From: a virus
Virus record (IMG/VR): IMGVR_UViG_3300022821_000773
Span: 1-23,779 of that record
Reading direction: 5' to 3' (one strand)
Length of the DNA: 23,779 nt
The notes beneath the pieces were generated by a model that saw nothing but the letters and a program-made list of their open reading frames with translations, was not told the DNA's origin and searched no databases. The translations under genes and the position numbers were made by a program. Of this stretch, positions 1 to 7,323 are shown piece by piece. Position 1 is the stretch's first letter. Each line of letters begins with the position of its first letter.

Positions 1-96
1 GCAACTACTAATTACGGAAAAGTGTATACTAAAAGTGACAATAAATTATATTTTCAAGATGGTGCAGGAACTGAACACGAAATAGCATTTGTATAA
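1..96 (+). CDS. C-terminal end of a tail-fibre-like structural protein (partial)
   Basis: Frame 1 is open from the window edge to TAA at 94-96 and encodes 31 residues. They include YGKVYTKSDNKLYFQDGAGT, a pattern I recognise from the C-termini of phage fibre and appendage proteins (G-K-x-Y-x-K-x-x-x-x-L-Y-F-x-D). The start lies outside the window, so domain content and length are unknown. Assignment rests on this short motif and on the phage context. Confidence 0.5.
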   Translation, partial: ATTNYGKVYTKSDNKLYFQDGAGTEHEIAFV

Positions 97-101
97 TTAA
101 A

Positions 102-107
102 AAGGAG
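102..107 (+). promoter_or_regulatory. Shine-Dalgarno AAGGAG for the ATG at 113
   Basis: AAGGAG sits five bases before ATG 113. It is the only clear Shine-Dalgarno sequence I see before any start in this window; the other uncoupled genes have A/T-rich leaders instead. That makes it useful for deciding that initiation at 113 is probably real. Confidence 0.5.
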
Positions 108-112
108 AAATT

Positions 113-211
113 ATGGCAACAACAACAATAACAGACGGTACGAATGATTTAATTTTTATATATATTTATTATGGGAACATTTACAACAGCGGACGGGAAA
201 ACAAAGGTTAG
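113..211 (+). CDS. Short upstream ORF with a strong ribosome-binding site
   Basis: ATG 113 follows AAGGAG at ideal spacing and opens a 32-codon ORF ending at TAG 209-211. It overlaps the start of the next gene (171) in another frame. The first residues, MATTTITDGTNDL, resemble phage structural-protein starts and also resemble the start of the 171 gene (MGTFTTADGKTKV). The rest (I/Y-rich, then GRENKG) looks like random A/T-rich translation. It could be a leader ORF coupling translation to 171, a remnant of a duplicated or disrupted gene, or spurious. No function is claimed. Confidence 0.3.
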   Translation: MATTTITDGTNDLIFIYIYYGNIYNSGRENKG

Positions 212-458
212 CTTTAAGTACGAAGCAACAACAACTAAGATACAAGCAGTGGTAGGAGATTGTGCAGAAGCATTATTTGATCGAGGTCTAGGAGACCACG
301 GCACAGAGGAAGAACCAAAGGTATTCGCAGATTTATCTAACCAAGATAAGTTAGATTTAATTGATGAATATATTAAGAAGGTTATTGTTAACACTGCAAA
401 CGCTAAGAAATTAGACAAGGTTAAAGCAGATATATCTATAGAAGAGCATGTGATATAA
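171..458 (+). CDS. Small acidic hypothetical phage protein
   Basis: This 95-aa protein is soluble, mildly acidic and has no membrane segment or signal peptide. Residues 1-30 look beta-rich (MGTFTTADGKTKVSFKYEAT...). Residues 50-90 look alpha-helical with alternating charge (LSNQDKLDLIDEYIKKVIV). An in-frame stop at 150-152 prevents extension upstream, so ATG 171 is the first possible start. It follows an A/T-rich leader without Shine-Dalgarno, like most uncoupled genes here. I do not recognise the family. Position next to a fibre-like end suggests a virion accessory or assembly role, which is only a contextual guess. Confidence 0.65.
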   Translation: MGTFTTADGKTKVSFKYEATTTKIQAVVGDCAEALFDRGLGDHGTEEEPKVFADLSNQDKLDLIDEYIKKVIVNTANAKKLDKVKADISIEEHVI

Positions 459-459
459 T
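451..459 (+). promoter_or_regulatory. Candidate extended -10 promoter element
   Basis: TGATATAAT (TGn plus a perfect TATAAT) overlaps the stop of the 171 gene, with about 27 bases to the ATG at 487. No convincing -35 is visible at the expected distance. It could start transcription of the 487 gene and the sugar cassette. In A/T-rich DNA such a match can arise by chance. Confidence 0.25.
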
Positions 460-486
460 CAATTAGTTAATTTTATAGTCATTATT

Positions 487-693
487 ATGTCAGAGAACAA
501 AAAAGAGATTAAGAAGGAAGTTCAGGACAAGAAGCAGTCCCCAGCACAAGTATTCGCACAAGCTTATCAAGAGTTGTGTAATCAATTGGGTCACCAAGTA
601 GTTGCTAATCCAGTGTGGATAGCACGTGATGATGGTACATTTTCCATGAAGGTACAATTTAGTATCGGAAAGTTGCCAAAGGAAGAGAAATAA
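487..693 (+). CDS. Small hypothetical phage protein with lysine/glutamate-rich N-terminus
   Basis: A 68-aa protein. Residues 1-20 are highly charged (K/E/Q) and probably disordered or helical. Residues 20-66 form a compact region (SPAQVFAQAYQELCNQLGHQ..., then WIARDDGTFSMKVQFSIG) that suggests one helix followed by a beta hairpin. The leader is A/T-rich and lacks Shine-Dalgarno. It lies directly before the glycosyltransferase cassette with an 18-base gap. I do not recognise the family; similar small proteins are common among phage structural genes. Confidence 0.6.
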   Translation: MSENKKEIKKEVQDKKQSPAQVFAQAYQELCNQLGHQVVANPVWIARDDGTFSMKVQFSIGKLPKEEK

Positions 694-710
694 TTTTATA
701 AAACAATAGA

Positions 711-3155
711 ATGGCTAAGGATCAATTAACAATTGCTCTTTGTATGATTGCAAAGGATAATGCAGACGTAATTTCACGAGTACTAGATTCAACGGAAAAG
801 GTGTTTGACGCCTATTATTTACAAGACACAGGGTCAACAGACCAAACAGTAGAAGTATTTGAGAAGTGGTGTAAGAAGAACAAGAAACAGTTTAAAACCT
901 CAAAGAGATTCGTAGGCAAGAGTTATAAGTATGTAGAGATAGACGGAAAGAAAGTATTAGGAGACTTTGCTAAAGCTAGAAACAACAGTTTCGATATGGC
1001 TAAGAAGTCAGGACACGATTTTGCCTTCTGGTTAGACACAGACGATATTCTCAAAGGAGCAAGAAACATTCCTCAACTTATCAAGAACATGGACAAGGAT
1101 GGGATACACAACGCTATCATGACTTACGTATACGCTAAAGGGCCTGGAGGATTAAGAGCAGTAACCCAAAAGAGAGAACGTATCATTGATATTAGACTAA
1201 AGGGTAAATGGGCAAACAGAGTACATGAAAACTATCAGATAAAAGGGGAGCATAAAGTAACAGACGTTCCAGAGGGTAGTGTGATAGTAGAACATTTAAG
1301 GACACCATTTGAATCAATCAATACGGGAAGAAGAAACCACCTCATTATGCTACAACAGCTTAAAGAAGAGGGTATAAAGAACTTTGACGACAACATGCTA
1401 CACAACCTAGCCTTTGACCATTGGGAGAGAGCAGAACACAAAGAGGCTATTAAATACTACGAGATAATACTAGAAGAAAGAAAAGACAAGTACCCAATAG
1501 AGACATTATTCAAGGTTATTATTAATACAGGTAAGTCTTACTTGGAATTAGGGGACATAGAGAAGGCTATCATATACGGATACAGAGCAAAGAAACTAGA
1601 CAGAAACACTCCAGAACCTTACTTACTATTAGCACAGTGTTTTTCAATTCAAGGAGAGTGGGAGGATACAATCAGACTTGCAAAACAATCACTTGAAGTT
1701 AAGGTACGAAACACAATAGCACCCGTGAACGAGATGGAGATTCACTTGCTACCTAGGAAGCTCTTAGAACACGCTTACATGCAGGTAGGTATGATGAAGG
1801 AAGCTAAGGCCATGTCAGACGAGATAGTAAAGATTTCACCAATGGCTATTAATAAATCCACTAGAGGACAGATAGACTTAGAGATTAAGAGAAAGAAAGC
1901 TATTCAGGGTATTGGATCGTTAGTCAGGTATATACAAGACACCAACGACTATCCTATGCTAGACAGAGTACATACAGCAATACCACTAGCACTTAAGGAA
2001 GATGATTCAGTACGAGCCTTTATACAAGAAATACAAGCAGACTATAAGAGAAAGACCCGCCATGTGAAATTTGAAGGGTCTAAGAACATTATCCTATACG
2101 CAGGGCCTCATTATGAGCCTTGGGACGGTAACGCAGATAAAGAAAAGGGTATTGGAGGCAGTGAAGGAATGACCATACAATTATCCAGAGAATTAGCAGC
2201 CTTAGGTAATAAGGTAACTATCTACGGAGAACCAGGAGAATCTATAGGCAAAGAAATAGACGGAGTGTTGTATGAACACCACAGTAAGTGGAAGCCTGAA
2301 ATGAAGTGTGATGTATTTATCTCACTAAGAAACCCAGGTATCTTTGCTAAGGTAATAGCCGCTACTAAACAATACTTATGGTTACACGACACAGAGTATG
2401 GAGACCATTTAGAACCTGTACACTTCTATACACCTAATAAGACTATTATACTAAGCGATTCACACAAACAGATTATTAAAGCCAATCATAATATAGAAGA
2501 CGACAGTATATTCTGGCAAACAAGGAACGCTGTTAATAAGTTTGCAGTCGAGTATGGGGATAAGAACGCTGAAGAAAGAAACCCCTACCAAATGATATAC
2601 GCAAGTAGTTACGACAGGGGATTAGACAATCTGTTAGCAATGTGGCCTACAATCAAAGAAGCAATACCAGAGGCTACACTAAAGATCTTTTACGGGTGGA
2701 ATACTTATGATGCTATGATGGAAAGAAGAGTTAACACACCACAGGGAGACCAAATGAAAGCACACAAGAGCAGTGTATTAGAAACCATCGCAGGACTTGA
2801 GGGAGTACAAGAGCTAGGTAGAGTAACTCAGAATGAACTGTATAAAGAGTTTGCGGAGAGTTCAATATGGTTATACCCTACTACCTTTTACGAGATAAGT
2901 TGTATTAACGCTATGACAGCACAAGCAATGGGAGCCGTACCAGTATGTACACCAGAAGCAGCACTTAAGGAAACAGTAAGCAGTAAACACGGAGTTAAGG
3001 TAGAGTTATCCGAAATGACTGACGCTGTTATACACTTACTAAGCAATCAAGAAGAATTAGAGGCTAAACGTAAACCTATGATGAAATGGGCAAGAAAGCA
3101 ATATGATATAGTAGCATTAGCAAAGGATTGGGATAAATTGTTTAACGAGGACTAA
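711..3155 (+). CDS. Three-part glycosyltransferase: GT2 domain, TPR segment, GT4 domain
   Basis: This 814-aa protein appears to fuse two glycosyltransferases. Residues about 6-200 match a GT2 (GT-A) fold: LTIALCMIAKDNADVISRVL, then LQDTGSTDQT at 38-46 and a metal-binding-like DTDD at 109-112. Residues about 230-390 are helical repeats of TPR type (EAIKYYEIILEERKD; SYLELGDIEKAI; PYLLLAQCFSIQGEWEDTI). Residues about 455-810 resemble GT4 (GT-B): GGSEG at 482-486, YASSYDRGLDNLL near 630-642, and EISCINAMTAQAMGAVPV at 728-745 where GT4 enzymes bind the donor nucleotide. No signal peptide or membrane helix is seen, so it is cytoplasmic. Its C-terminal half is related to the 11918-12922 protein. It is the first gene of the cassette. 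Donor and acceptor are unknown. Confidence 0.85.
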   Translation: MAKDQLTIALCMIAKDNADVISRVLDSTEKVFDAYYLQDTGSTDQTVEVFEKWCKKNKKQFKTSKRFVGKSYKYVEIDGKKVLGDFAKARNNSFDMAKKSGHDFAFWLDTDDILKGARNIPQLIKNMDKDGIHNAIMTYVYAKGPGGLRAVTQKRERIIDIRLKGKWANRVHENYQIKGEHKVTDVPEGSVIVEHLRTPFESINTGRRNHLIMLQQLKEEGIKNFDDNMLHNLAFDHWERAEHKEAIKYYEIILEERKDKYPIETLFKVIINTGKSYLELGDIEKAIIYGYRAKKLDRNTPEPYLLLAQCFSIQGEWEDTIRLAKQSLEVKVRNTIAPVNEMEIHLLPRKLLEHAYMQVGMMKEAKAMSDEIVKISPMAINKSTRGQIDLEIKRKKAIQGIGSLVRYIQDTNDYPMLDRVHTAIPLALKEDDSVRAFIQEIQADYKRKTRHVKFEGSKNIILYAGPHYEPWDGNADKEKGIGGSEGMTIQLSRELAALGNKVTIYGEPGESIGKEIDGVLYEHHSKWKPEMKCDVFISLRNPGIFAKVIAATKQYLWLHDTEYGDHLEPVHFYTPNKTIILSDSHKQIIKANHNIEDDSIFWQTRNAVNKFAVEYGDKNAEERNPYQMIYASSYDRGLDNLLAMWPTIKEAIPEATLKIFYGWNTYDAMMERRVNTPQGDQMKAHKSSVLETIAGLEGVQELGRVTQNELYKEFAESSIWLYPTTFYEISCINAMTAQAMGAVPVCTPEAALKETVSSKHGVKVELSEMTDAVIHLLSNQEELEAKRKPMMKWARKQYDIVALAKDWDKLFNED

Positions 3156-3157
3156 GA

Positions 3158-3856
3158 ATGAAGATTAAGGCACTGCTCCCTGGAGTGTTAGACACACAGG
3201 AACAAAAGGATATGACCAAGAGGGCTTTAAACAGCTTAGTATCATCACACGACCTAAAGATAACGGAAGACTATAAGAAGTATAAGAACAAAGTAGCCGC
3301 AGTATGGAATGTATTTCTTAAGGATAAAGTGGGTACAGAGTACGACTACCTACTAATAACAGCCAACGATGTAGAACACGACCCTAAGTGTATAGACTTC
3401 ATGGTAAGGTGTGCTCAAGACAACCCTAAAGCAGGTATTATATCGTGCAAGGTAACCAGAGACTATAGTGAGTTCAAGAAGAAGAAGGGTAAACGAAGGT
3501 ACACTAAAACGTTAACAGAGAACGAGCCTAAAGACCCTGCAACCTTCCTAATGCCATGGGGTGTTATAGAAGACATAGGGTTTGCAGACGAGCAGTTCCC
3601 TTGTGAGTTTGTTGAAAGAGACCTTATATACAGAGCTAAACTAGCAGGTTACGATTGGATACAGCCTGATGTAGTATTAGAATACCACCCTCCTTACTCT
3701 GGCACGATAGGCAACCCAATAGAAAGGTTACAAATAGCCTACCAGAAGTATGTAGCCAAATTTGGAGGTGACGCTAACTTTGAGATTTTCAAGTATCCGT
3801 ACAACGATATAAATTTATCATACTTTCATAATGAAGAAGATGCTTCACCTAGCTAA
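3158..3856 (+). CDS. GT2-like glycosyltransferase
   Basis: A 232-aa protein beginning two bases after the previous stop. YDYLLITANDVEHDPKCIDF (62-81) looks like the GT-A strand carrying the DxD-type metal site (NDVEHD at 70-75). FLMPWGVIEDIGFADEQF followed by FVERDLIYRAKLAGYD resembles the acceptor-side region of rhamnosyltransferase-like GT2 enzymes, in which a final E-x-D-hydrophobic motif is typical. The usual N-terminal nucleotide-binding strand is short and atypical, so this could be a reduced or specialised transferase. It overlaps the next gene by 26 bases. Cytoplasmic by sequence; donor unknown. Confidence 0.7.
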   Translation: MKIKALLPGVLDTQEQKDMTKRALNSLVSSHDLKITEDYKKYKNKVAAVWNVFLKDKVGTEYDYLLITANDVEHDPKCIDFMVRCAQDNPKAGIISCKVTRDYSEFKKKKGKRRYTKTLTENEPKDPATFLMPWGVIEDIGFADEQFPCEFVERDLIYRAKLAGYDWIQPDVVLEYHPPYSGTIGNPIERLQIAYQKYVAKFGGDANFEIFKYPYNDINLSYFHNEEDASPS

Positions 3857-4421
3857 TGGGACAATTTACCTCCCAGATTTTTGTAATATTGATATAGAGA
3901 CCCCAGACGCACACTTAGCCATTAACAGACCTGATCTAGTAAAGGTTAATAAGACTACATTAGAGAACTACTATAAGGACGATGTACAAAGGGATGACTT
4001 TATGTCAGGCAGACTACAACATAAGGAAGTGGTTTGTGATATGTTTGCAGATATTAGAGAGTTACCTTTTAGACCAAGGTCGGTATCTGGCATACTAGCA
4101 GTACAGGTGTTTGAACACTTTTCATTCCAAGAGGGCAAAGACTTACTTAAATACTGGTATAAACTACTTAAGAAGGGTGCGGTACTACACTTAGATGTTC
4201 CAGACCTAGAGGGTACAGTAGAATTATATAAAGACGACCCTAAATGGGCAACAAGATTACTCTATGGGAGTCAAAAGAATGAGTATGGTATACATAAAGC
4301 AATGTACAATAAAGACACATTAAGAGAATTACTAGAAGAAATAGGATTTAAGAGAATAAGATACTTACCTAATATACACAATTACCCAGGGTTTGGGATA
4401 ACAGGAATAAAAGTAGAATGA
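3831..4421 (+). CDS. SAM-methyltransferase-like protein (COG4627-like)
   Basis: A 196-aa protein. The layout fits the class I methyltransferase type often found in sugar clusters: LHLANGTIYLPDFCNIDI at the N-terminus, ADIRELPFRPRSVSGILAVQ (73-92), FEHF (94-97), then LLKYWYKLLKKGAVLHLDVPD. The usual motif I (LNLGCG) reads LHLANG, so the SAM loop has lost its glycine-cysteine-glycine core, and binding may be altered. ATG 3831 gives a 26-base overlap with the previous gene; ATG 3843 (MLHLANG) is an equally good start and fits the family better. Probable role is methylation of a sugar or glycan, by context. Confidence 0.7.
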   Translation: MKKMLHLANGTIYLPDFCNIDIETPDAHLAINRPDLVKVNKTTLENYYKDDVQRDDFMSGRLQHKEVVCDMFADIRELPFRPRSVSGILAVQVFEHFSFQEGKDLLKYWYKLLKKGAVLHLDVPDLEGTVELYKDDPKWATRLLYGSQKNEYGIHKAMYNKDTLRELLEEIGFKRIRYLPNIHNYPGFGITGIKVE

Positions 4422-5284
4422 TTATATCAATAGTAGGACAAGAAGAGGGATACGGTAACATGACCACATGGGTGGCTAAGAGTTTTAGTAGATTAGGCCA
4501 TATGGTTCACCATGTAGACAGGAACAAATTCTTCATACCAGAAGACACTCAAGTAGTTATATTCGTAGACTGTTCCGAAGACTATTCAGATAAAATAGGT
4601 AAAGTAACACAACCTACAGTGTTCTGGAGTATGGATGCTCACATGCCAGGAGGTCTTGAGAGGAGCTTAAACATAGCTAGAAAGGCTGATATGGTGTTTA
4701 GTAGTAATTATGAGCATGGTGTTAAATTACTTCGTAAATTCGGAGTGGAAAGTCATTTACTTCCTATTACTTATATGGACTCTTACGCACAACCTATTCT
4801 TTATAAAGGAGCAGTTAGTACTAAGTACGATGTGGCTATGATAGGACACGCCAACAGTAATGAGAGAGTACAGTTATGGGAGTTATTAAAAGATTATAAA
4901 TCCTTCACAGGTATAGCAGAGACAGAAGAAGATTACAGAGGGGTAATGCACGGTGCTAAAATAGTAGTTAATCAACCAACAGAACCTTGGGATAACATAC
5001 TCAACAACAGATTCTTTGAAGCAATGGGGTTTGGGTGTTTATTACTACAGAAGAGATTAGACACAGACCTTATAGAGAAGCTTGGGTTTGAGAATGGTAA
5101 ACACTTCATATATTGGACAGACTTTGACGACCTTAAAGAGAAACTAGACCTAGCATTAAAGAACCCTAAAGAGACCAATAAGATTGTAGCATCAGGAAAT
5201 GTGGCTGTACGAAAGTACTCAATGGATATGCAAGTAGCTAAGATGGAGACCTTGATACTGTCTAAGTTTTGGGATAGAATATAG
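4418..5284 (+). CDS. CgeB-like glycosyltransferase (GT-B fold)
   Basis: A 288-aa protein overlapping the previous stop as ATGA. The N-terminal half has a Rossmann-like start (MIISIVGQEEGYGNMTTWVA) and PTVFWSMDAHMPGG (66-79), typical of CgeB/DUF3880-type proteins. DMVFSSNYEHGVKLLRKFGV and YDVAMIGHANSNER follow, as expected at the start of the second domain. NNRFFEAMGFGCLLL (196-210) is the donor-binding E-x-x-x-x-G region of the Glyco_trans_1_2 type. Length fits a compact family member. It probably transfers a sugar from a nucleotide donor in the cytoplasm. CgeB proteins decorate spore and surface proteins elsewhere, so a protein acceptor is possible, but this is inference. Confidence 0.75.
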   Translation: MIISIVGQEEGYGNMTTWVAKSFSRLGHMVHHVDRNKFFIPEDTQVVIFVDCSEDYSDKIGKVTQPTVFWSMDAHMPGGLERSLNIARKADMVFSSNYEHGVKLLRKFGVESHLLPITYMDSYAQPILYKGAVSTKYDVAMIGHANSNERVQLWELLKDYKSFTGIAETEEDYRGVMHGAKIVVNQPTEPWDNILNNRFFEAMGFGCLLLQKRLDTDLIEKLGFENGKHFIYWTDFDDLKEKLDLALKNPKETNKIVASGNVAVRKYSMDMQVAKMETLILSKFWDRI

Positions 5285-5289
5285 GTAGA

Positions 5290-7323
5290 ATGACAAATAG
5301 AATGACTATAGAACCTTCAGCTCCTGTACACGGAGAGGAAGAAAAACAGGCTATTGTAAGAGCCTCAGAGACTTGGGGTAGAAACCACGGTGAACACTCT
5401 ATAGCTTTCGAGAATCAATTATCAGAATATTTAGACGCTAAACATGTAACCCTAGTTAATAGTGGATCAAGTGCTAATTTCGTTGCTCTTATGGCTATGA
5501 CCTCAGAAATGGTTCCAGAGAACAGACGTTTAAATCAAGGTGATGAGGTTATCACCGCAGCAATGGGCTTCCCAACAACAGTGAGTCCTATTATATACGC
5601 TGGGGCTGTGCCTGTATTTGTAGACGTAGAAAAAGGAGCTGGCAATATCAATCCAGAACAAGTCAGAGAAATGATAACAGACAAGACTAAGATTATTATG
5701 GTTGCTCACACACTGGGTAATCCTTTCAATATAGACGAGATAAGAGATATATGTGAAGAACATGAACTAACGCTCATAGAAGATAATTGTTTTACTGCAG
5801 AGACATCAATTCTAACAATAGATGGATATATACCAATAGCAGAGATTGAAGTTGGGGATATGGTTATGACATCACAAGGATATAAACCAGTTAAAGATAC
5901 TAAAATGACTGGTAAGAAATCAGTTATTCAGAAACTAGGCTTAGTTGGGACACCAGATCACCCAATAATTACCCCAAAAGGAGTTAAGACACTTGACAAA
6001 CTCAGTACATCTGATAAGATATATGTATGGAACCAGAAATTATACAATATAGAGGAAAAGATTATAAAAGATATCCCGATTCTAAGAGAAGACACCTTGC
6101 TGTGTACTATTGGCATGGGGGTGGAAAGAAAAGAGATTCACTACATAGACAGGTATACAGGGACTCCATTGGAGAAATCCCTAAAGGCTTCTCTATACAC
6201 CATGAGGATGGTAATCCCTTTAACAATGATATTGGCAATCTTAAGCTCATGGAAACTGGTAAACACCATAGTGAGCACACAAATCTACCAGAAAACATTA
6301 AAAAGGTTTTGGTTAATCTGGAAAAGGCTAGAGAGGGTGCGAAAGAATGGCATGGCAGTGATGAAGGTAGGGAGTGGCACAAGAAACATGGAAAAGAGAT
6401 GTGGAAGAACAAAGCACAATATAATACATCGTGTATCTTTTGCGGAAAAACTTATAAAACTTATTTCCCAACAAGAGCAAAATATTGTAGTAAGAAATGC
6501 GGGTGGACTTCAAGACGTATACAACTTAACAGTAGAGGAGAAGCATGAGTTTGTTGCTAATAATATTTTAGTTCATAATTGTGATGCTTTAGGTTCTGAG
6601 TGGAACGGCAAGAGAACAGGAACGTTTGGTCATATAGGAACATCTAGCTTCTACCCTGCACACCATATAAGCACAGGAGAGGGTGGGGCTGTCTATACTA
6701 ACAACGCTATTCTAAGTAGGGCCATTAAATCAATGGTTAGCTGGGGGAGGGACTGCTTTTGTGGCCCTGCTCAAGATAATGTGTGTGGACATAGGTACGA
6801 CCAACAGCACGGGGATTTACCACACGGGTACGACCACAAGAATACATACACTAACTTTGGGTTTAACTTCAAAATGGTAGATATACAAGCTGCTATAGGA
6901 GTAGAACAAATGAAACGATTAGATGGATTCACTATAGCAAGAAGATATAATCATGAATATATAAAAGAAGTGTTTGAACAGTATAAGGATTGGTTTGTTA
7001 TGCCAGAGGTTTATGAGGGTGCTAATCCAAGTTGGTTTGGGTATGTAGTAGAGTTGTCAGAAGCAGCACCATTCACGAAGAGAGAGTTGGAACTATACCT
7101 AGACGAAGCAGGCATAAAAAGTAGGGCTTTGTTTTGTGGTAATATAACTAAACAACCAGTACTAAGCAGTGGTAGGTTCGAGTATAAAGCACACCCTGAC
7201 CTATCAGTAAGTGATAGAATGATGGAGAACGCTTTCTGGATAGGAGTACACCCAGCAATAGGAGAACAAGAGAGAGAGTATATGAAAGAGCAAATAACTA
7301 ATTTTATGAGTGAATACTTATGA
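5290..7323 (+). CDS. rfbH: NDP-4-keto-6-deoxyhexose 3-dehydrase (RfbH/E1 type), interrupted by an intein
   Basis: The 677-aa precursor belongs to the DegT/DnrJ/EryC1 fold. Removing intein residues 167-430 leaves a 413-aa enzyme of normal length. It matches RfbH/E1, which uses PMP and a [2Fe-2S] cluster to remove the C3 hydroxyl of a CDP-4-keto-6-deoxyhexose. The catalytic lysine of related aminotransferases is replaced by histidine in SFYPAHHISTGEGG (H458; spliced H194). Cluster ligands C431, C489, C491 and C499 follow C-X57-C-X1-C-X7-C, the spacing I know for E1. WGRDCFCG and DLPHGYDHK are further RfbH signatures. The E1 partner reductase (E3) is not in the window. ATG 5290 lies five bases after the previous stop; ATG 5302 is an alternative. 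The gene overlaps the next as ATGA. Confidence 0.9.
   Translation: MTNRMTIEPSAPVHGEEEKQAIVRASETWGRNHGEHSIAFENQLSEYLDAKHVTLVNSGSSANFVALMAMTSEMVPENRRLNQGDEVITAAMGFPTTVSPIIYAGAVPVFVDVEKGAGNINPEQVREMITDKTKIIMVAHTLGNPFNIDEIRDICEEHELTLIEDNCFTAETSILTIDGYIPIAEIEVGDMVMTSQGYKPVKDTKMTGKKSVIQKLGLVGTPDHPIITPKGVKTLDKLSTSDKIYVWNQKLYNIEEKIIKDIPILREDTLLCTIGMGVERKEIHYIDRYTGTPLEKSLKASLYTMRMVIPLTMILAILSSWKLVNTIVSTQIYQKTLKRFWLIWKRLERVRKNGMAVMKVGSGTRNMEKRCGRTKHNIIHRVSFAEKLIKLISQQEQNIVVRNAGGLQDVYNLTVEEKHEFVANNILVHNCDALGSEWNGKRTGTFGHIGTSSFYPAHHISTGEGGAVYTNNAILSRAIKSMVSWGRDCFCGPAQDNVCGHRYDQQHGDLPHGYDHKNTYTNFGFNFKMVDIQAAIGVEQMKRLDGFTIARRYNHEYIKEVFEQYKDWFVMPEVYEGANPSWFGYVVELSEAAPFTKRELELYLDEAGIKSRALFCGNITKQPVLSSGRFEYKAHPDLSVSDRMMENAFWIGVHPAIGEQEREYMKEQITNFMSEYL
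5788..6579 (+). mobile_element. Intein in the RfbH-like dehydrase (264 aa), with an out-of-frame nested HNH gene
   Basis: The intein covers residues 167-430. Block A is CFTAETSILTIDG (C167 is the N-terminal nucleophile). Block B is LVGTPDHPIITPKG with T221-x-x-H224. Block F/G is VYNLTVEEKHEFVANN followed by H429-N430 and extein C431. All residues required for standard class 1 splicing are present. It is inserted in IEDN/CDALG, the conserved cofactor-binding motif of the family, as expected for an intein that must splice for its host enzyme to work. Residues about 246-420, between the splicing halves, have no family likeness in this frame (for example MRMVIPLTMILAILSSWKLV), because the DNA there encodes an HNH endonuclease in another frame. 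Splicing of this linker-bearing form is predicted, not shown. Confidence 0.9.
6027..6548 (+). CDS. HNH homing endonuclease nested out of frame inside the intein
   Basis: A 173-aa protein in the -1 frame relative to the dehydrase-intein frame. The N-terminus EIIQYRGKDYKRYPDSKRRH is typical of HNH homing endonucleases of phages. The HNH core is GFSIHHEDGNPFNNDIGNLK (54-73; H58, H59, N66, N67, N71), followed by HHSEH at 80-84. C136, C139, C154 and C158 form a likely C-terminal zinc-binding site. An in-frame stop at 6015-6017 lies just upstream, so ATG 6027 is the natural start. The stop at 6546-6548 falls within intein block F coding sequence. The protein looks complete at both ends, so it is a separate gene rather than an intein domain. 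No Shine-Dalgarno is visible. It probably cuts intein-less dehydrase alleles to spread the element. Confidence 0.88.
   Translation: MEPEIIQYRGKDYKRYPDSKRRHLAVYYWHGGGKKRDSLHRQVYRDSIGEIPKGFSIHHEDGNPFNNDIGNLKLMETGKHHSEHTNLPENIKKVLVNLEKAREGAKEWHGSDEGREWHKKHGKEMWKNKAQYNTSCIFCGKTYKTYFPTRAKYCSKKCGWTSRRIQLNSRGEA

Noticed and set aside
6107-6513. Two antisense ORFs inside the intein/HNH region
   Set aside because: Compositions are unnatural (runs of L, S, F, C, P), no motif is seen, and no leader or start context supports them. They are by-products of a region depleted in stops.
5788-6579. Group I or II intron, rather than an intein, in the dehydrase gene
   Set aside because: The inserted frame is open throughout and shows protein splicing blocks A, B, F and G with exact C, TxxH, HN and +1 C residues. 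No intron core structure is needed or seen.
5290-7323. Reading the 677-aa product as an ordinary aminotransferase with an extra domain
   Set aside because: The active-site lysine is replaced by histidine and the four cluster cysteines have exact E1 spacing, so it is a 3-dehydrase. The extra segment has intein, not domain, features.
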